Below, piece after piece: positions 1-6,942 of a stretch of DNA of 23,744 nt (positions within the stretch are counted from its first letter, which is position 1; each line of letters starts with the position of its first letter). Both the position numbers and the translations under genes were made by a program. The stretch covers positions 304-24,047 of the forward strand of contig DJMJ01000045.1 of NCBI GenBank assembly GCA_002435325.1, read 5' to 3'. The notes below the pieces were generated by a model, which was not told the origin of the DNA, did no database searches, and saw only the letters and a program-made list of their open reading frames with translations. The DNA is from Nitrospira sp. UBA6493. GTDB lineage: Bacteria > Nitrospirota > Nitrospiria > Nitrospirales > Nitrospiraceae.

Positions 1-130
1 GGCCGGCCTAACTTGTGCCGGGTCTTTTCTCAGGTACGCGAGTGTAAATGTCGCTTCGGAGAGTTGGGCAAGAGGGATCGAGCGCAACGTCGGTAATAAC
101 TGGATAAGTTTCTAGAAGAGAGGAGCCATA
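1..130 (+). other. Leader upstream of the prepilin peptidase gene; possible tail of an upstream gene
   Basis: No complete gene is visible here. One + frame is open from base 2 to a TAG at 113-115, another from base 1 to a TAA at 94-96, and the third stops at 9-11. Any of these could be the end of an upstream gene, but open runs this short are expected by chance. In Tad loci the Flp pilin gene usually lies just before the prepilin peptidase gene, so it may end at or before the left edge. The last bases hold the ribosome-binding site (AGGAG at 121-125) of the next gene. I see no convincing promoter. Confidence 0.3.
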
Positions 131-655
131 ATGATGGAGCCGGTCATGCTTGCAGTGCTGTTGGTGGTTCTTGTGACGGCCATAGGCACAGACCTTCGCT
201 TCGCTCGAATCCCCAATTGGCTGACATTTCCTGCTATGGGCTTCGCTCTGATTGGGCATGTCTGGTCGGGGGGCATGTCTGAAGGCCTGTTCAGTTTGGC
301 CGGCCTCGGCGCGGGGTTGGGGCTATTCTTACTCATTTATCTGTCGGGCAGCATTGGCGCAGGTGATGTGAAATTGATGGCAGCCATTGGTGCTTTCGTG
401 GGGCCGTACGGCGTGCTCGAATGCGGATGGCTGGCCTTCGTGGTGGGCGGGATCTATGCCCTGGGTGCCATGTGCTACCAGTGGGGTTGTGCCGGTGCAG
501 GACAACGGCTGGTGCATGCGACTTACGGAGCTGTTCTGGTCGGCGGGAGTGCCTGGACGCGAGAACTCCAATTGCCGTTCCGGCTGCGCTACGGATTGGC
601 GGTCGCCGGCGGTACCCTACTTTTTCAAATGGGAGTCCACCCCTTCGGGGGGTAG
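131..655 (+). CDS. cpaA: Prepilin peptidase of the Tad pilus (A24 family, CpaA/TadV)
   Basis: This is an inner-membrane aspartic protease that would cleave the leader of Flp pilin and TadE/F pseudopilins. At 174 residues it is the short TadV/CpaA form without the N-methylation domain of PilD. Both catalytic aspartates of the A24 family are visible: D21 in TDLRFARIPN and D79 in GAGDVK, the latter being the GxGD signature. Hydrophobic segments lie around residues 5-20, 33-46, 53-72 and 98-115. The ATG at 131 follows AGGAG (121-125) by 5 bases; ATG 134 is an equally possible start. It is the first gene of the Tad locus and is followed by a terminator-like hairpin and a 120-base gap, unlike the compact genes downstream. 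Confidence 0.92.
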   Translation: MMEPVMLAVLLVVLVTAIGTDLRFARIPNWLTFPAMGFALIGHVWSGGMSEGLFSLAGLGAGLGLFLLIYLSGSIGAGDVKLMAAIGAFVGPYGVLECGWLAFVVGGIYALGAMCYQWGCAGAGQRLVHATYGAVLVGGSAWTRELQLPFRLRYGLAVAGGTLLFQMGVHPFGG

Positions 656-660
656 GTTTT
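637..660 (+). terminator. Terminator-like hairpin with UUCG tetraloop overlapping the cpaA stop codon
   Basis: CCCC (640-643), loop TTCG (644-647) and GGGG (648-651) form a stem capped by the very stable cUUCGg tetraloop. The stem can be extended by A639-T653, C638-G655 and C637-G656 with two single-base bulges. TTTT (657-660) follows directly. The structure contains the stop codon of cpaA (TAG 653-655). It has the form of a weak intrinsic terminator or attenuator that could lower read-through into cpaB. The T-run is only four long, so strong termination is uncertain. Confidence 0.45.
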
Positions 661-671
661 GGGGAACGCAT

Positions 672-702
672 TGCTAGACTTGAAATGTCTGCTAGACTTG
701 AA
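672..702 (+). repeat. 13-base direct repeat in the cpaA-cpaB gap
   Basis: TGCTAGACTTGAA occurs at 672-684 and again, identically, at 690-702, an 18-base period. It lies in the 120-base gap upstream of cpaB, just after the cpaA hairpin. Two equal sites at close spacing are typical of a binding site for a dimeric or cooperative regulator. Whether it is an operator or a local duplication cannot be told from the sequence. A weak sigma-70-like pair (TTGCTA 671-676, TAGACT 693-698) overlaps it. Confidence 0.5.
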
Positions 703-775
703 TTGAGGGAAGTGACACTCATGAGAAGGCGGCGGAGATGGCACGGTTCGGTAAGACAGAAGAGGAGAGGACACA

Positions 776-1606
776 ATGAAGCGGTATAGGCCTCTGGCAT
801 TTTTTGGGGTGGCGGTGGTGCTCGGTCTGGTAACGAGCGTTTTAGTGTTCTCATGGTTGCAGAGCGAGAAGAACCGGTTAATGGCTGCGCCGCTGCCGTT
901 GACGAAGAATGTTCAGGTTCTTGTGGCGCACGCGGACCTTACTTGGGGTACTAAGCTGACCCCCGAAATGCTCCATCTGCAGGAATTGCCTTCTGACGTT
1001 GTTCCCGAGGGGCATTTCACCAGCCCGGACGCCATCAAGGATCGCGTGATCTTGGTTGACCTCAAGAGGAATGAACTGCTCCTGGAGTCAAAACTAGCCC
1101 CCGTTGGCACGGCCAATGGGGGGGTGGCAGCGGTGACCGATGTCAATAAGCGCGCCATGTCAGTCAAAGTCGACGATGTCATTGGCGTGGCGGGGTTCAT
1201 TAAGCCAGCTGATCGTGTGGATGTCATGGTGACGATCGAACCGATGCCGGGAAAGTCCCAGAGCGCGGTTGCCAAGACCATTTTGGAGGATGTGAAGGTG
1301 CTGGCAGCCGGTACGCAGATGGAGCGTAAAGGAAAGGATGAAGAGCCCAAGCAGGTGCAGGTCATCACCGTTGAAGTGGATGCAGAGGAAGCGGAAAAGC
1401 TTGCCCTCGCCTCTACACAGGGCCGGTTGCGACTCGCCTTACGGAATCCTTTGAACAAGGAACATGTGCTGACCAAGGGGGCCAATGTCGGGGCACTCTT
1501 GAGTTCCTTCCGTCCCAAGCAGGTTGCGAAGAAAAATCCGGATGGCGACGGTGGTTTCCGTATTGAAGTCATCAAGGGCGACGTTCGCAAGGAGATCAAG
1601 TTCTAG
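776..1606 (+). CDS. cpaB: Flp pilus assembly protein CpaB/RcpC (SAF domain)
   Basis: This is a periplasmic component of the Tad pilus, thought to work with the outer-membrane secretin. It is 276 residues long, typical of the family. One N-terminal membrane anchor (about residues 8-27) is followed by a SAF-type domain (about 45-110; VLVAHADLTWGTKLTPEML is characteristic) and the RcpC/CpaB region (about 125-240), with the usual motif around RAMSVKVDDVIGVAGFI. The tail ends in IEVIKGDVRKEIKF, a motif echoed in the next protein. The ATG at 776 follows an AGGAGAGG ribosome-binding site by about five bases. The stop is 19 bases before the next start, so the two are probably co-transcribed. Confidence 0.93.
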   Translation: MKRYRPLAFFGVAVVLGLVTSVLVFSWLQSEKNRLMAAPLPLTKNVQVLVAHADLTWGTKLTPEMLHLQELPSDVVPEGHFTSPDAIKDRVILVDLKRNELLLESKLAPVGTANGGVAAVTDVNKRAMSVKVDDVIGVAGFIKPADRVDVMVTIEPMPGKSQSAVAKTILEDVKVLAAGTQMERKGKDEEPKQVQVITVEVDAEEAEKLALASTQGRLRLALRNPLNKEHVLTKGANVGALLSSFRPKQVAKKNPDGDGGFRIEVIKGDVRKEIKF

Positions 1607-1625
1607 AAAAGATGGAGGATTCACG

Positions 1626-2264
1626 ATGAAGATGAAGAACAACAGGCAGGACGTACGGCAGTTGGGACAATGGGCGATGGCCCTCGCAATCGGCGGCACC
1701 GTTCTAGGACCGATTGGCACCATGGCTGCCGATCAGTCGATGGTTCGGAAGGTGAGCAATGGTCCTGAAACACAACAGGTGAGCCTGGTCGTCGGAAAAT
1801 CCACCGTGGTGGATATGCCGGTGGCGATTAAGCGGGCATCTCTTGCTGACCCGCAGATTGCGGATGCCATCGTGTTAAGCCCCAAACAGATCTATGTGAC
1901 CGGAAAAGGCTACGGCACGACGAATCTTACGTTGTGGGGAAAAGACGACCAAGTCCTCGCCATTTTTGACCTGGACGTAGGGCTGGACCTTGTGCGCTTA
2001 AAGCAGCATCTTGTGGAACTGCTCCCGGATGAAACCAATCTCCATCTTCGTGGGACCCACGACCATGTGGCCATTTCCGGGACGGTTTCAAGCGAAGGGC
2101 GCTTGCATCAAGTCCTGTCGGTCGCCGAGGCCTATGCTCCCAAGAAGGTTCTCAACTTTCTGAAGGTCTATCCCGAGCCTCCGGGCAGCACCACGCCGCC
2201 GGAAGTGCAAACAGTGACGGTCGAAGTGATTAAGGGGACATCCGTCGGGTCGGTGAAGTTCTAG
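1626..2264 (+). CDS. Secretin-less paralogue of the CpaC N-terminal region (pilus assembly N-domain plus BON-like domain)
   Basis: This 212-residue protein is clearly related to the first ~165 residues of the CpaC secretin encoded next to it. Shared strings include DMPVAIKRASLA, the TNLTLW block and AEAYAPKKV. It therefore carries the T2SS/T3SS pilus N-terminal domain (about residues 38-110) and a BON-like domain (about 115-170), but it stops before any secretin domain. A signal peptide ends near TMAAD (residues 31-35). The ATG at 1626 was chosen over the longer frame because GGAGG at 1615-1619 precedes it and the signal peptide begins there; the longer frame overlaps cpaB. The C-terminus (VEVIKGTSVGSVKF) resembles that of CpaB rather than CpaC. 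It is likely a periplasmic partner of the secretin; its precise role is unknown. Confidence 0.88.
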   Translation: MKMKNNRQDVRQLGQWAMALAIGGTVLGPIGTMAADQSMVRKVSNGPETQQVSLVVGKSTVVDMPVAIKRASLADPQIADAIVLSPKQIYVTGKGYGTTNLTLWGKDDQVLAIFDLDVGLDLVRLKQHLVELLPDETNLHLRGTHDHVAISGTVSSEGRLHQVLSVAEAYAPKKVLNFLKVYPEPPGSTTPPEVQTVTVEVIKGTSVGSVKF

Positions 2265-2317
2265 GTCAGCTGCTGGCCCAGCAAGAAGCATAACGATAGG
2301 CATAAGAGGAGATCTCA

Positions 2318-3760
2318 ATGAGACACCGTGATGTGATTGTCGTGATCGGGTTGCTGCTGGGGGACTCTGGGGTGCCGGCAGCCTATGCACAAGAACTGGC
2401 CGCCGTTGCTCCAGCGGCTGGCGCAATGGAACAGCACGACATTCAGAGGTTGGAAGTCACCTCTGGGAAGTCGAAAGTGCTGGACATGCCGGTGGCCATC
2501 AAGCGGGCTTCGCTGGCTAACCCTGAGGTGGCGGATACGGTCGTACTGTCTCCCACTCAGATTTATATCACTGGGAAGACGACGGGGGTTACCAATCTGA
2601 CGCTCTGGAACGAGGGCGGCAAGATGATCGGTATGTACGATGTCGTAGTCGCGCCAGATTTGGGCCGCCTGAAGGAAAATCTCCACAAGGCGTTGCCGGA
2701 TGAAAAAGGGATCCTCGTCACCTCTAGTCACGATCACATCACTTTGTCCGGCATGGCTTCCAGTTCCACCAATCTGAGCCGTGCCCTGAGTATCGCGGAA
2801 GCCTATGCGCCTAAAAAAGTCATTAATTCATTGCAGGTCGGTGGGGTGCAGCAAGTCATGCTGGAAGTGCGCGTAGCCGAGATGAACCGCGAGTTAATCC
2901 GTCGATTAGGCATTAATTTTGCGCTGATTGCACCAGAAAGTTTTGGTATCAGTCTTCTCGGTCAGCTGACAGGACTGAGCGGTGCCGCGCAAGTGGCTTC
3001 TCAAAGTGTCAACGGGATCTTCGGGTTCAACATCGGATCTACTTCCTGGACGGGGTTTGTCGATGCGCTCAAGGAGGAGAACCTGTTGAAAGTGTTGGCG
3101 AAGCCGACCTTGGTCGCGCTGAACGGCCAGGAAGCCGCGTTTCTCGCCGGCGGAGAGTTTCCGATTCCGGTTCCCCAGGCCTTCGGGTTGGTCACGGTTC
3201 AGTTCAAAAAGTTTGGCGTGGGATTGGTCTTTACGCCGAATATTGTGAATAGCAAACACATCAGCCTGAACGTCGCACCCGAAGTCTCCGAGTTGGACTT
3301 TCAAAATGCCTTGCGTACGCAGGGATTCACAGTGCCGGCCATTTCGACGCGCCGGGCGACGACCACCATCGAGCTGGCAGATGGTCAGAGTTTCGCGATC
3401 GGCGGACTCATGCGCGACAACGTCAAAGAATCGGTGAAAAAGTTTCCCTATCTCGGCGAATTGCCCATCATCGGGGCGCTCTTCCGGAGCAGTTCGTTCC
3501 AGAAGAATGAAACCGAATTGGTCATCATCGTCACGCCGCATCTGGTGAAACCGCTGGATCTGACAGCGCAGACCTTGCCAACGGACTACTACGTCGAGCC
3601 GAACGACTTCGAGTTTAATTGGTTGGGCTTTTCTGAAAAGGGCGGCTTTGGAGGGAAGCTGGGACAGAAATCGCCTGCGGCCGAAGTCCTTTCCAATCGG
3701 GTGAGGCGGGCCGGTGCGATGGAAGGTCAGGTTGGGCATATTGTTCCCAGCGACCGATAG
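2318..3760 (+). CDS. cpaC: Tad pilus outer-membrane secretin CpaC/RcpA
   Basis: This 480-residue secretin would form the outer-membrane pore for the Flp pilus. A signal peptide ends at AYA-QE (cleavage after residue 24). The pilus N-terminal domain (about 43-115) and a BON-like domain (about 115-165) are followed by the secretin domain (about 170-415). That domain carries the conserved stretches LVALNGQEAAFLAGGEFPIP, the VGLVFTPNI block, and GGLMRDN...FPYLGELPIIGALFRS, with ELVIIVTPHLV near its end. ATG 2318 follows AAGAGGAGA with good spacing. The gap to the preceding paralogue is 53 bases. No peptidoglycan- or pilotin-binding motif was recognised in the C-terminal ~65 residues. Confidence 0.95.
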   Translation: MRHRDVIVVIGLLLGDSGVPAAYAQELAAVAPAAGAMEQHDIQRLEVTSGKSKVLDMPVAIKRASLANPEVADTVVLSPTQIYITGKTTGVTNLTLWNEGGKMIGMYDVVVAPDLGRLKENLHKALPDEKGILVTSSHDHITLSGMASSSTNLSRALSIAEAYAPKKVINSLQVGGVQQVMLEVRVAEMNRELIRRLGINFALIAPESFGISLLGQLTGLSGAAQVASQSVNGIFGFNIGSTSWTGFVDALKEENLLKVLAKPTLVALNGQEAAFLAGGEFPIPVPQAFGLVTVQFKKFGVGLVFTPNIVNSKHISLNVAPEVSELDFQNALRTQGFTVPAISTRRATTTIELADGQSFAIGGLMRDNVKESVKKFPYLGELPIIGALFRSSSFQKNETELVIIVTPHLVKPLDLTAQTLPTDYYVEPNDFEFNWLGFSEKGGFGGKLGQKSPAAEVLSNRVRRAGAMEGQVGHIVPSDR

Positions 3761-3794
3761 GACACACCACTGAGATGGAGAGAAGGAGAACGCG

Positions 3795-4070
3795 ATGAGA
3801 TGCATGAAGATAGCGATAGTGATGATCGGCATGGGGTTGATGGTCGGAGCCTGTGCTCCCACGACCATTAGCCCGAATTGGGGGAAGGCTTATGAGAACG
3901 CCCGTGTGAATCAGATCTTGAATCCTGACGCGGGCGAGGAACTTGCTCCGGTGGAGGGCCAGGATGGGGTGGCCAATGCGAAAGCGACCGACGCCTACCG
4001 GAAGACCTTCGAAAGTCCGGATGCGCAATTTGAAAAGTCCGTTGTGAGCAGCGGTGTGAGAACGAACTAA
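3795..4070 (+). CDS. Small Tad-locus lipoprotein
   Basis: This 91-residue protein has a hydrophobic leader ending in the lipobox VGAC, with Cys20 as the expected lipidation site. The mature protein is short, polar and without recognised domain. The residue after Cys20 is Ala, so by the enterobacterial sorting rule it would go to the outer membrane. It sits directly after the secretin gene, where a pilotin or CpaD-like protein would be expected in other Tad loci; that role is inferred from position only. ATG 3795 follows AAGGAG at 3783-3788; ATG 3804 is a possible alternative. The next gene begins 20 bases after its stop. Confidence 0.8.
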   Translation: MRCMKIAIVMIGMGLMVGACAPTTISPNWGKAYENARVNQILNPDAGEELAPVEGQDGVANAKATDAYRKTFESPDAQFEKSVVSSGVRTN

Positions 4071-4090
4071 GCGAGCAGGGGACGTAGCCT

Positions 4091-4495
4091 ATGCGAAAGT
4101 TAAACGAGCATGGTGTGGTGGCGGCTGAATTTGCGCTGTTGTTACCAGTTCTATTGATCATACTGTTCGGCACTATGGAATTCGGCATGGTCATGTATGG
4201 CCGTGAGGTGGTGACGAATGCGACTCGGGAAGGCGCAAGAGCGGGGATCATTCAACGGATTCCCACCTTGTCGGCGGCGGAAATCATGACCGTGGCGAAC
4301 ACATATCTCGTTGGCACGGGCATCAGCCAGTCAAGTGTACAATTCTCCGTCCCTTCCCTTGGCGGACCAACGGGCAATCCGGTGACGGTACGGGCGACAT
4401 ATCAATACCCCTGGCTGATTCCGTACATCCCGACTTTGCTTGGGTTGCCAAGACCGTTACCGATCCAGATTTCCACCACCATGCGACACGAGTGA
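4091..4495 (+). CDS. tadE: TadE-like pseudopilin
   Basis: This 134-residue TadE-family protein has a short polar leader followed by the pilin-like stretch GVVAAEFALLLPVLLIILFG (residues 8-27). That stretch includes the glutamate (E13) placed as in type IV pilin precursors, so it is a likely substrate of the prepilin peptidase at 131-655. The motif VTNATREGAR after the membrane segment is typical of TadE proteins. TadE and TadF are minor pseudopilins needed for Flp pilus assembly. The stop codon overlaps a possible GTG start of the next gene by 4 bases, suggesting translational coupling. Confidence 0.87.
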   Translation: MRKLNEHGVVAAEFALLLPVLLIILFGTMEFGMVMYGREVVTNATREGARAGIIQRIPTLSAAEIMTVANTYLVGTGISQSSVQFSVPSLGGPTGNPVTVRATYQYPWLIPYIPTLLGLPRPLPIQISTTMRHE

Positions 4496-4521
4496 CGCGA
4501 TACACATCTCGGAGCGTTGAT

Positions 4522-5643
4522 ATGAACAGAACGACACTTAGAGCAGGTCTGGTAGAGCCCCTCAGGAATCAGCGCGGCGCAACTGCCGTTCTGGTGTCGA
4601 TCATGCTGCTCGCGTTGCTGGCCGTGGCAGCCCTCGCAATCGATGTAGGACATGCCGTGGTAGCAAAAAACGAACTGCAGAATGCAAGTGATGCCGCCGC
4701 CCTGGCTGGTGCGCGAGCGCTTGGACAGATCTACGAGGCCATGCCCAACATTTCGTTGACGGGATACACCTTAACGGGTGGTCAGGTGGCAACCATTGTG
4801 GCTGCCGCCACGGCCGCCGCTGCATCAAACGCTGCAGCCGGGGTGACCATCGCACTGAACGCCGGCGATATCGCCATTGGGCAATGGGATCCGGCGACGC
4901 GGGTCTTGACCCCATCCCTTGTGTTGCCAAGAGCGGTCCGTGTGATAGCAAGACGTGACGGGGTTGCAAATGGTCCTGTGACGACTTTCTTGGCGGGCGT
5001 GTTCAACAGACCGACCGTCAACGTCAATGCCGCCGCAACGGCACAACTCACCTCTGTCGGTGCGGTGGCCCAGGGGGACATGAATGCTCCGTTTGCAATC
5101 TCACAGTTCTATTTTGATTCCGGGTTCGGTTGCGGGAGTACCATTCAGTTTTCTCCCAGCATTCCGGGGAATCCGCAAACCTGCGCCGGCTGGACATCCT
5201 ATGATCGAGGTCCGTTCAGCAATAATACCTTGGTCCAGGAGGTGAACGGGATGGTCGACGGGAGCTATCAGGCGCCTGCAGTGACAGCCGGTGTGAGCTC
5301 GATTGAGACGGGCAATGGCAATTTAGGAAACCGCGCCTGGAGCGCGCTCGTCAATCTCTGGCAGACTCAAACTGCATCCAATGGGGCTTGGAATGTGTTC
5401 GTGCCGGTCTATGCCGGCAACAACTGCTCACCAAGCGGTTCTCAACTGGTTGTTGGGTTTGCCACTGTGCAGGTTACCTATGTCGGGGGTCCCGGTAGTG
5501 CGGGTAATGCGGCTGCCTGTCAAGGCTCGACCTTGCAGACCGGGTGTATTAGCGGGGTCGTGCAGTGCGACGTGTTCGAAGGGACCGGTGGAGGTGGAGG
5601 GACGTATGGGACGTTTGGGACCATTCCTGGCCTTGTGGAGTAA
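4522..5643 (+). CDS. tadG: TadG-like Flp pilus assembly protein
   Basis: The N-terminus matches the TadG-like N-terminal domain: an RGA motif, one long membrane segment, then LQNASDAAALAGARAL. The rest (about residues 100-373) is extracytoplasmic, rich in Ala, Gly, Ser and Thr, with several cysteines and a Gly-rich stretch near the end, and no recognised catalytic motif. I chose ATG 4522 because GGAG lies seven bases before it (4511-4514). A GTG at 4492 would add ten residues and overlap the tadE stop but lacks a Shine-Dalgarno sequence. TadG proteins are envelope-anchored pilus accessory factors. At 373 residues this is shorter than the von Willebrand-domain TadG forms, and no such domain is evident. 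Confidence 0.82.
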   Translation: MNRTTLRAGLVEPLRNQRGATAVLVSIMLLALLAVAALAIDVGHAVVAKNELQNASDAAALAGARALGQIYEAMPNISLTGYTLTGGQVATIVAAATAAAASNAAAGVTIALNAGDIAIGQWDPATRVLTPSLVLPRAVRVIARRDGVANGPVTTFLAGVFNRPTVNVNAAATAQLTSVGAVAQGDMNAPFAISQFYFDSGFGCGSTIQFSPSIPGNPQTCAGWTSYDRGPFSNNTLVQEVNGMVDGSYQAPAVTAGVSSIETGNGNLGNRAWSALVNLWQTQTASNGAWNVFVPVYAGNNCSPSGSQLVVGFATVQVTYVGGPGSAGNAAACQGSTLQTGCISGVVQCDVFEGTGGGGGTYGTFGTIPGLVE

Positions 5644-5669
5644 CGGAAACGATTGAGGAGGAAGTACTG

Positions 5670-6893
5670 ATGTCTCGATTGATTGCGGTCTCAATAGATT
5701 GTCGGAATGAGGCGGTGCGACAGACGTTTGAAGAAATCCTCTCACGCCGGCGGAACTATTTAATCACGAAGGGCCAAGGGACCGGCGCCTTGGATATGGT
5801 GTTGCTGGAATTGGAAGAATTCCGTCCGCAACAGACGTTTGGACGTATTCGTGATCTTCTCCACGCCTCGCCGAATCTCGAGGTGGTTTTGACGGCCTCG
5901 CGGACTGATCCCCAAATCCTCCTGGAAGCGTTTCGGGTCGGCGTCAAGGAGTTTCTCCCTCAGCCCCTCACAAGTCAGGATGTGGAACCGGCGCTTGTGC
6001 GTTTCGAGGAAAGGTTCAACGGGAGGATGGCCGGCTCGGAGAGCCAGTCCAGCAGAGTCGTCAGCGTGATCGGAGCGAGAGGCGGGGTGGGTGCGAGCAC
6101 GGTCGCCGTGAATCTTGCCACGTCGGTGCAACAGGCCAACCAGAGCGAACCGGTGGCGCTCATGGATCTCGATCTGCATGGCGGAGATCTTGGGCTGTTG
6201 CTGGATCTCCATGCCTCGCAGGGATTGAAGCACCTGTCCAAAGATATTTCACGGCTCGATGAGACTATTGTGAAAAGCAGCCTGATCAAGCATGTCTCAG
6301 GACTTCAGTTGTTGGCCTCCGGGTATGAAGGCTTTGAAGAGACCGCATACATAGAGGGCAGCACCATGCGGGTGATCGGTCTCCTCCGATCGATGCATCG
6401 GCATATCTTTGTGGACTGCGGGCATGTGCTGGAGCCGGCGGTGAAAGAAGCGTTGGATTGCTCGGACCAAGTCATTGTGGTGACCACGTTGGCACTGCCG
6501 ACTATCCGGCGTACGAAACGCTTGATCGAGACGTTTGCGGCCTCACAGTACCCGTTGGACAAGATAGCTGTGGTCGTCAATCGATACACGAATGACCAGA
6601 AGGACCTGTTAAGTGAGACGGAAGCCCTGCTTGGTGTAAGCATGGCAGGGCTGATTCCAAATGACTATGGAATCGCCAGTGAAGCCATCGATCATGGGAA
6701 GCCACTCACGATGATGGCCGCGAGAACTACTATCGGACAATGGTATTTGCGAGAGTCCGATCGGCTCATTGGCAGCAAAACCGCTATGAGTGAGGTGGGC
6801 TCGGAGAAAGATGCTGCAAAAAAGCCCTCTTTTTTGGGCCGGTATCTTCCTGGTTTCGGTCTCGAAGTGAAGGGAAAAACATCGGTTGCCTAA
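5670..6893 (+). CDS. cpaE: CpaE/TadZ, pseudo-receiver plus ParA/MinD-like ATPase
   Basis: This 407-residue cytoplasmic protein is expected to place the Tad machine in the cell. Residues 1-115 form a receiver-like domain. The usual phospho-accepting Asp is replaced by Glu (E47 in VLLELEE) while the conserved lysine is kept (K93), so it is likely a pseudo-receiver. Residues 129-375 are a ParA/MinD-type domain with the atypical P-loop GARGGVGAS (135-143), which lacks the lysine of a normal Walker A; this is common in CpaE/TadZ. ALMDLDLHGGDLG follows as expected. ATG 5670 was chosen because GAGGAGGAA precedes it and it lies after the tadG stop; the longer frame would overlap tadG by 79 bases. Confidence 0.92.
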   Translation: MSRLIAVSIDCRNEAVRQTFEEILSRRRNYLITKGQGTGALDMVLLELEEFRPQQTFGRIRDLLHASPNLEVVLTASRTDPQILLEAFRVGVKEFLPQPLTSQDVEPALVRFEERFNGRMAGSESQSSRVVSVIGARGGVGASTVAVNLATSVQQANQSEPVALMDLDLHGGDLGLLLDLHASQGLKHLSKDISRLDETIVKSSLIKHVSGLQLLASGYEGFEETAYIEGSTMRVIGLLRSMHRHIFVDCGHVLEPAVKEALDCSDQVIVVTTLALPTIRRTKRLIETFAASQYPLDKIAVVVNRYTNDQKDLLSETEALLGVSMAGLIPNDYGIASEAIDHGKPLTMMAARTTIGQWYLRESDRLIGSKTAMSEVGSEKDAAKKPSFLGRYLPGFGLEVKGKTSVA

Positions 6894-6942
6894 TAATGCC
6901 GGATGTGACGTCAATGAGTCGAAAGGGGGACGCGAAGGAATT

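Noticed and set aside
739..755. Possible sigma-54 promoter (TGGCAC) upstream of cpaB
   Set aside because: The -24 half matches, but the expected TTGC at -12 is absent (the sequence there is GGTAA), and the position would leave almost no leader before the ribosome-binding site.
2270..2282. Short palindrome TGCTGGCCCAGCA between the CpaC paralogue and cpaC as a terminator
   Set aside because: The stem is at most six pairs with a one-base loop and no T-run follows; cpaC has a normal ribosome-binding site and is expected to be co-transcribed.
6886..6942. Upstream TTG start for cpaF
   Set aside because: It overlaps the end of cpaE and lacks a good ribosome-binding site; the sequence before residue 20 is not family-like.
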